Source: Lumbricus terrestris
Lineage: Eukaryota > Annelida > Clitellata > Crassiclitellata > Lumbricidae
Assembly: GCA_949752735.1 (NCBI GenBank)
Contig: OX457036.1
Span: 17,512,433 to 17,576,432, forward strand
DNA length: 64,000 bases
Direction of reading: 5' to 3'
A model generated the notes under the pieces. It saw only the letters and a list, made by a program, of their open reading frames with translations, was not told the origin of the DNA and did not search any database. Numbering within the stretch: the first letter of the stretch is position 1; each line of letters starts with the position of its first letter. Made by a program: the position numbers and the translations under genes. Positions 58,790 to 64,000 of the stretch are shown here, in pieces.

Positions 58790-59390
58790 ATATGTGACCC
58801 ATCTGACCAAAACCAGGCATATGTCACACAACACACTTTTGAGATAATGACCAAAATGTGATAAAAACTTTTCAATTTTTGACAGAGAATGATAAATAAA
58901 TATGTTTAAAATACATTAAAACAACAATTTGCGAAAAATATTATTTTCAATGATATTTTGGATGATTTTGAAGTTGTTATTGTTTAATTATTATTCAATG
59001 ACTTTGCAGAAATTTTCCACTTTGCCGCCATTAATGGTCATATTCGGCATAAGACTAGCATATAACAAATGAAGCATGAGTAAAAAGCTTAGACTTCCTT
59101 CTAGCCTTTTATGCAATATGTTATTTGTTGCAAATTTAATTCAATTCTGAACATGGTTGCTAAAGAATCTTGCATTCCAAAGTTATAGGAAACTTTAGGT
59201 GCATTTTTCTCAGAATTGTGATTCGAACGGTTGAACCATATTTTTACTAGCAACTTTGGACAGGAACATGGTAGAACAATAAGATGTGTGTCATTTTAAA
59301 AAAGAGACTCTAATCTTTTAAATGATCTGTGACACTCGAATTGTACAAAAATCGACTTAAGCCTGGTTTTGGTCAGATGGGTCACATATT
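58790..59390. mobile_element. MITE with about 30-bp inverted ends
   Basis: Left end AATATGTGACCCATCTGACC continuing AAAACCAGGC is matched in reverse at 59361-59390. About 600 bases long, AT-rich interior, no reading frame. TA or ATA flanks merge with the inverted repeats, so the superfamily is not certain (Tc1/mariner-like size and flanks). Confidence 0.75.
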
Positions 59391-61702
59391 AGTGTATATA
59401 CCGTAGGCTTAATGCATTTATGAACTTCAAGTTGCAACATGCTTCAAACACATTCTGTCGCAATCCAGTATTGCTAGGACAATTATTGACGACTGTCCAT
59501 TTGAGACAGGAGTGCATTGACAACCCTAGATCGTCATTCAAGCCCCGTTTATTAACAAAATGCCTAAACTACAATCCACGACTAATTGTGGCATTCGACT
59601 TTTACAAGATGTTCATGAAGATGGGTAAATGACAGGCAGACTTTTTCAAATTCAGTTGCTTCCTTAAAGTATTGATTTGTATTGAAATTCGTTATCTGCT
59701 TTGATATTCATTATTACACATTGTTACCCAAGGCAATCATCTCTGGATGTTCAGGTTATTTATCACTAGATCAATATTCCTCCAAGACGACTATGATGAG
59801 CAATATGCTTCATTTGTTGGAAATGCATAGAACGTGTAAAATGAAGATTTACTCGTGGGCTAAAACTCCCTCGGTTGAAGCTTATACTAATGTATAAAAA
59901 AATTGTTCATGGTATTTGTCCTTCAAAATGAGACTATATTTGGTACTAATGAAGGTTTTTGAATTTTCACCCAGTTGTGTTTAGTATTAAATTTTAAATA
60001 AAGTGTAAATTAATAAAATTGGCATCAAACGAAGTTGATTCTGATATCGCCTAATTCTAAACTAGCGTGCTTTAGAAAAGTTACGGACTTGGTCATTTGT
60101 GAAATATTTAACTTGTGCTATGTTACAGTTTGTTTTGAACATTCTTAGTTTTGCATTTCATTTGTGTAATTATTAAATTAATCGTGAGAATGAATAAAGT
60201 TTCTTGTATTAAGTTTTGATTTACACACAGTGATTTGCTTTGCACAAAAAAGATGGAATCACATTAATATATAATTATACTGTACACACTTTTACAAACT
60301 CGTAAAAAATTTATAGATTATAATACAATACAAAATGATGAGCTGTTGCGTCAACAATATTTTCAATTTTTATCTATGTGGGATCTTTACGTCTTAGACC
60401 CGATGTTGTGCAACATATTATTTTGACATGATTGGTCACATCAACTCATGAACTATCTATCGAGTGTTTTTCGGATACATCTTCACTCAGGACATAAAGT
60501 AGCATCACACTGGCACTTTTTTCGCTCAAGTTAATTTTATGGACAAATATTTTATGGACAAATATCAATTTCTATGGGTTTAGACAAGCCAATATTATTT
60601 ATAGCAGGTCACTCATTATAATACTTAACACAGCATGTTCACATCATGGCCTATCTGAAATGTGAATGCCTGTCTGTAAAACAAAAGAAAATTACTATAT
60701 TGAGCTATGCTTTGTAAATTTTCTAAATTACATGAACTGTAAACTACAACAAACTGAGTTAGTTTGTACTTTATTTATTCATCGTAACAAAAACTGTTAA
60801 TTGATAGTCAAACAGGAAATCTCTGTTACATGATCCGTATTACGTATTTCAACCAAATTTACAGACAATACATAATTGCACAGTCAGAAATATAACACAA
60901 GCGGTGTTGGCCATCACCAATCCAACACGTCTCCTTAAGTGGCCAACAAAAAATTTCATAACAGCCCGCGAAAAGTCTGTACAATAATAACTGTTACACT
61001 GTGGGCACTTGAGTGGCTTTAATGCAAAGTTCTGTCGATACAACACAACTCAGTGATATTTATGAAATCTGCGAAACAGATGATCAGCACACATTCGAAA
61101 GAGCAAAGCTACACGTTAAATGTTAATTGGCGTGGCGCAAATGTCTGAGGTCACACCATACGGTAATCAAGTCGGCAAACAAGCTTATTTCTAAAAGTCA
61201 AATATGCTGATATATACAAATGCAGATACTTTATGGGCACCATATAGAAATTTTTACACCAATAAGCAGATGGTATCAAACTGAAAACAATTTCAACGCA
61301 TTTTTCATGCTGCCTAGGAATGGCTAGAGACCACAAATACACTTGTACCAGTCAGGCATCTATGCAAAATCTTTCACACTGTAACTTTGGTGTTATAAGC
61401 ATGGACCGCTGTTTACAAGTTACAAAGTGAAGATGTTGAGGACCCTAATTCATCATCAAATGTACATCTCAACATCAATTTATATACACTCTTTAAGGGT
61501 CCGTGTAATTTATTACAAACTCTCAATGCACTGTAGACACCGGCATAGTTCTTAGCATGACTCCCAAGTTTGGTAATGTAACAAAACGTTATTGTAATGT
61601 TCACCCATTAATTCTGTTATAAGCATTAGTCCTTAAATTTTAAGCGAGGTCCTAGGGTTGAAGAACTTTTAGCCAAAGCACAAACATGACATCAATCCTA
61701 CT

Positions 61703-61865
61703 GAGGGCTGTTTTCAAGGAATTTTTTGAACTGCACAACTCCTTTCCTTTCCCATCATCCATGGTAAATTACTTAAAATTGGAGGATAATGACCTTTTCC
61801 GCTAGTTTTAACTGTACAGAAGTGCCGCACATTTTGTGTACAACTGAACGTTAAAAAAAGCCCTG
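61703..61865. mobile_element. hAT-like MITE (CAGGGCT family), inverted copy
   Basis: Ends GTTAAAAAAAGCCCTG at the right and GAGGGCTG at the left, flanked by ATCCTACT / ATCCTACC. It shares TGTACAGAAGTGC and CATCCATGGTAAAT with the 4412-4602 copy in opposite orientation. Confidence 0.75.
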
Positions 61866-62601
61866 ATCCTACCCAGCAGTTGTCCAAAATACACTGAAAA
61901 ATTAAATAGCCTTTAAGGGGTAATTAAACATCCAAAACACATTTACCAGATTTCACTGGTAGGCTCCGTAGTCTTGATACCAGATTTAGTCAAAGGGCTA
62001 ATTCTATTCTATTGAAATATCTGTCACCTGATACCAATTCTACTTGATTCGGAACATTTTGCTGAATCCAATTGTAAAACGATTAGCTGTTTGATCAGAT
62101 TATCTTTTCGCAATGGCTTGACAGTTCACAGGTGATTAACGACAACTATTATTATCACAAATCTGCTGAAATATTCTTTAATGTTGTCAATTTCACGCAT
62201 TTTGCTCGTCTACTGATAAACACCAGGCTTAGTGGCTCATTCGATGCATTGTCAATTTCACATAATACATGACAGAATACAAAAAAGAAACACACAAAGA
62301 GCTAAGAGGTAACTGCAACTAGCAATCTTCCCCGTCCCATAAGGCAAGATAAAGACCCAGACACTTTCGTCCCTTAACCTTAGTCTTGTCCACAAATCCA
62401 GAGAAGCACACACATGCACGCATGCACATGCGCGTGCACACATAGTGCATAACGGTAATCCGAAGTGATGCACAACACATAAAAGACAAAATAAATAAAA
62501 GGTACAATGAAACATTTCTTTGTAAATGGTGCTGTATGAACTTGTGATCATGATTGTGAACATACCGGGATTCAAATCCACCGTTCAGCGACCTTTGAAC
62601 T

Positions 62602-62866
62602 CAAGGTATCTAGGGGGTGTTTTGGGTGTTTGAACACCCCCCCGAAATGGAAAATGTAAAAAATAATTGAATGCATTTCCAACACATGATGTAAAAAACC
62701 ATGAAATAAAACCATGAAAATTAACACCCCTCGAAATGGAAAATGTAAAAAATTGAATTAATTGGTGTCATTTTCTGAAGATTTCGGCCGGATGACTAAA
62801 AAAAGGTCATCAGTGTTTCGGGTGGGAAATAAACACCCCCGAAATCAAATCCTGGCTACGGCCTTG
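62602..62866. mobile_element. hAT-type MITE with perfect 8-bp duplication
   Basis: Begins CAAGGTATCTAGGGGG and ends CCTGGCTACGGCCTTG; flanks TTTGAACT on both sides (62594-62601, 62867-62874). The interior has a duplicated ACACCCC..GAAATGGAAAATG unit and GATGACTAAAAAAAGGTCATC palindrome of the same family. Confidence 0.82.
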
Positions 62867-63716
62867 TTTGAACTGCGCTGCTCTTCAACATTCATGCTCT
62901 TTGGTGCACTTCTGAAGTTATTAAGAAGTTATCAGTATCATGTTTTATCATATCAATAATATATATGTATATATATAATTATATATCTGATAAACGCCTT
63001 ATAATTATAATTGGACATCTATAGAGCACAACTTCAAGAACATACAGTGGCACTCGAACATGCAAGCATCATGTAGATATATGTCTATGATACAGTTAGG
63101 TCATATAATGTCAACGAATTAAATTTTACACAGTTTTGAAGCACATAATTATACGCAGATAGTGTCACTATTTGCACTGAAAAACGTTTTGTCCCAACCT
63201 ATTGGTCTGCATAATCAACATTTATAAGTGCAGAATGATGTACCGAGCTAAAATTTCACCTACAGCAGATTTAAAACTGTAAAAAGGCCATAATACACCA
63301 TATCGCCAACTGTTTAAATTCTGACATGTATTCAGTAAAAATAAAATCATAATAAACTGAACAAATGTTTAAAAAGCATATATATAATTATATACACATT
63401 GTACAAGAAACAACAGACAATGAAAAATTTAAGAGTACCACTTTCACAAAAGAACGTCAACTTCACCGCAATTTATTTGCATTTAGATACAAACTGATAC
63501 ATGTATCTGACCGTGGAATAGGGTGGTTCACAGATACATATTTTAGACCACCCTCCTGTGGAAGTGTTCGTTCATTCGTTCATAAAACGCTGAAATGGTT
63601 AGCAGAGAAAGCGCAGAAAGTCATGCAGAAAGCCAAATTTACGTACCCTCTGCACATACAACTTTGTTCACCTCAAACACACACATTTCTGAAGCTAACA
63701 GGTCATTCGATACATC

Positions 63717-63812
63717 CTGACCCAGTCAGGTCATGCCTGACCCAGTCAGGTCATGCCTGACCCAGTCAGGTCATGCCCTGACCCAGTCAGGTCATGCCCT
63801 GACCCAGTTAGA
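63717..63812. repeat. 20-bp tandem repeat with TGACC/AGGTCA pairs
   Basis: Five units of CCTGACCCAGTCAGGTCATG, some one base longer. Each carries two GGTCA half-sites facing away from each other. It lies about 30 bases beyond the stop codon of the minus-strand RING gene, so it is probably in its 3' UTR. Confidence 0.92.
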
Positions 63813-63842
63813 CCGTTCTCTAGGGAACTAGAATAAGCACCA

Positions 63843-64000
63843 TCAGGCCCTAAACGCTCGAACACGGCGTGTTATATACATGTGGCAAATGGGGCATTCG
63901 ACGAGCTGCTCACCACAGGAAAAGCACGTGGCCATGTGACCACACTCGAGAAAAACGCAGTCTCTGTTGACTTGTGAGCATATAAGACACAGATGGTTTG
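63843..64000 (-). CDS. RING-finger E3 ubiquitin ligase, last exon (partial)
   Basis: The minus strand encodes a C-terminal C3HC4 RING: CLIC, then CVFLECGHMATCFSCGEQ, then ECPICHMYITRRVRAFRA and TGA at 63845-63843. All eight zinc ligands (C-x2-C, C, H, C-x2-C, CP-x-C) are present. The RING recruits a ubiquitin-charged E2 enzyme. The position at the very C-terminus and the wording CVFLECGHMATC and VRAFRA are closest, from memory, to RNF34/rififylin-type proteins; IAP- and LRSAM1-type C-terminal RINGs are alternatives. The upstream exons lie beyond the window edge; whether the exon begins before 64000 is unknown. Confidence 0.85.
   Translation of the reverse strand, partial: NHLCLICSQVNRDCVFLECGHMATCFSCGEQLVECPICHMYITRRVRAFRA

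Larger units (their letters stand above)
49324..63842. other. Intergenic / 3' flanking region, no gene seen
   Basis: AT-rich throughout. No open frame has recognisable domains. Named elements within it are listed separately. The part near 60-63.8 kb may be 3' UTR of the minus-strand RING gene. Smaller repeats: (GT)n at 51668-51688, CTCTCTCTGGTCTTGTAC units at 56690-56770, GAATAAAGTACTGTCAT-like units at 54913-55010. Confidence 0.55.

Overview
The window is nuclear DNA of an invertebrate animal. Genes are split by GT..AG introns and separated by AT-rich, transposon-rich DNA with tRNA-derived SINEs, hAT and Tc1/mariner relics and many micro- and minisatellites. Gene content (a polycystin-1-like receptor-channel, a DUF229 protein, a PARP-type ADP-ribosyltransferase, a TLC-domain membrane protein, a RING E3) and SINE tails of the GCGCTATATAAAT type suggest a marine bilaterian, possibly an echinoderm. 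That species guess is inference only.

Layout. (1) 228-10313, + strand: the 3' half of a polycystin-1-like gene, ten exons from the first transmembrane helix through PLAT, polycystin and channel domains; the 5' part lies outside the window. (2) 10369-14900: transposon cluster with hAT-type MITEs and a decayed mariner set between two blocks of an AAGACC minisatellite. (3) 15030-17033, +: an intronless DUF229 (sulfatase-superfamily) gene broken by three small insertions. (4) 20385-21375, -: two orphan terminal exons with a UBA-like end. (5) 22263-28357, -: a complete seven-exon PARP-domain gene of 435 codons. (6) 28358-30483: a divergent intergenic region. (7) 30555-48928, +: a complete four-exon TLCD1/2-like gene with a 12.9 kb first intron full of mobile elements. 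(8) 49324-63842: intergenic, AT-rich, with MITEs and minisatellites. (9) 63843-64000, -: last exon of a RING-finger E3 gene.

The genes do not form a pathway; this is an ordinary animal gene neighbourhood. The most interesting signal is the palindrome TAGGCCTA: 15 perfect copies, 12 of them before position 16000. At one site it can be compared with an uninterrupted repeat arm and is seen as a 6-bp expansion of a TA dinucleotide; two more sites in the DUF229 gene (one of them TAGCCTA) look the same against the expected reading frame. This is what excision scars of a TA-targeting transposon with GG...CC ends would look like, and a Tc1/mariner relic with GGG...CCC ends flanked by TA is present at 35.7-36.9 kb. 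A second notable item is a 63-bp piggyBac-like micro-element present in three copies. Exon boundaries were set by hand from splice signals and reading phase; no alignment or search was run.
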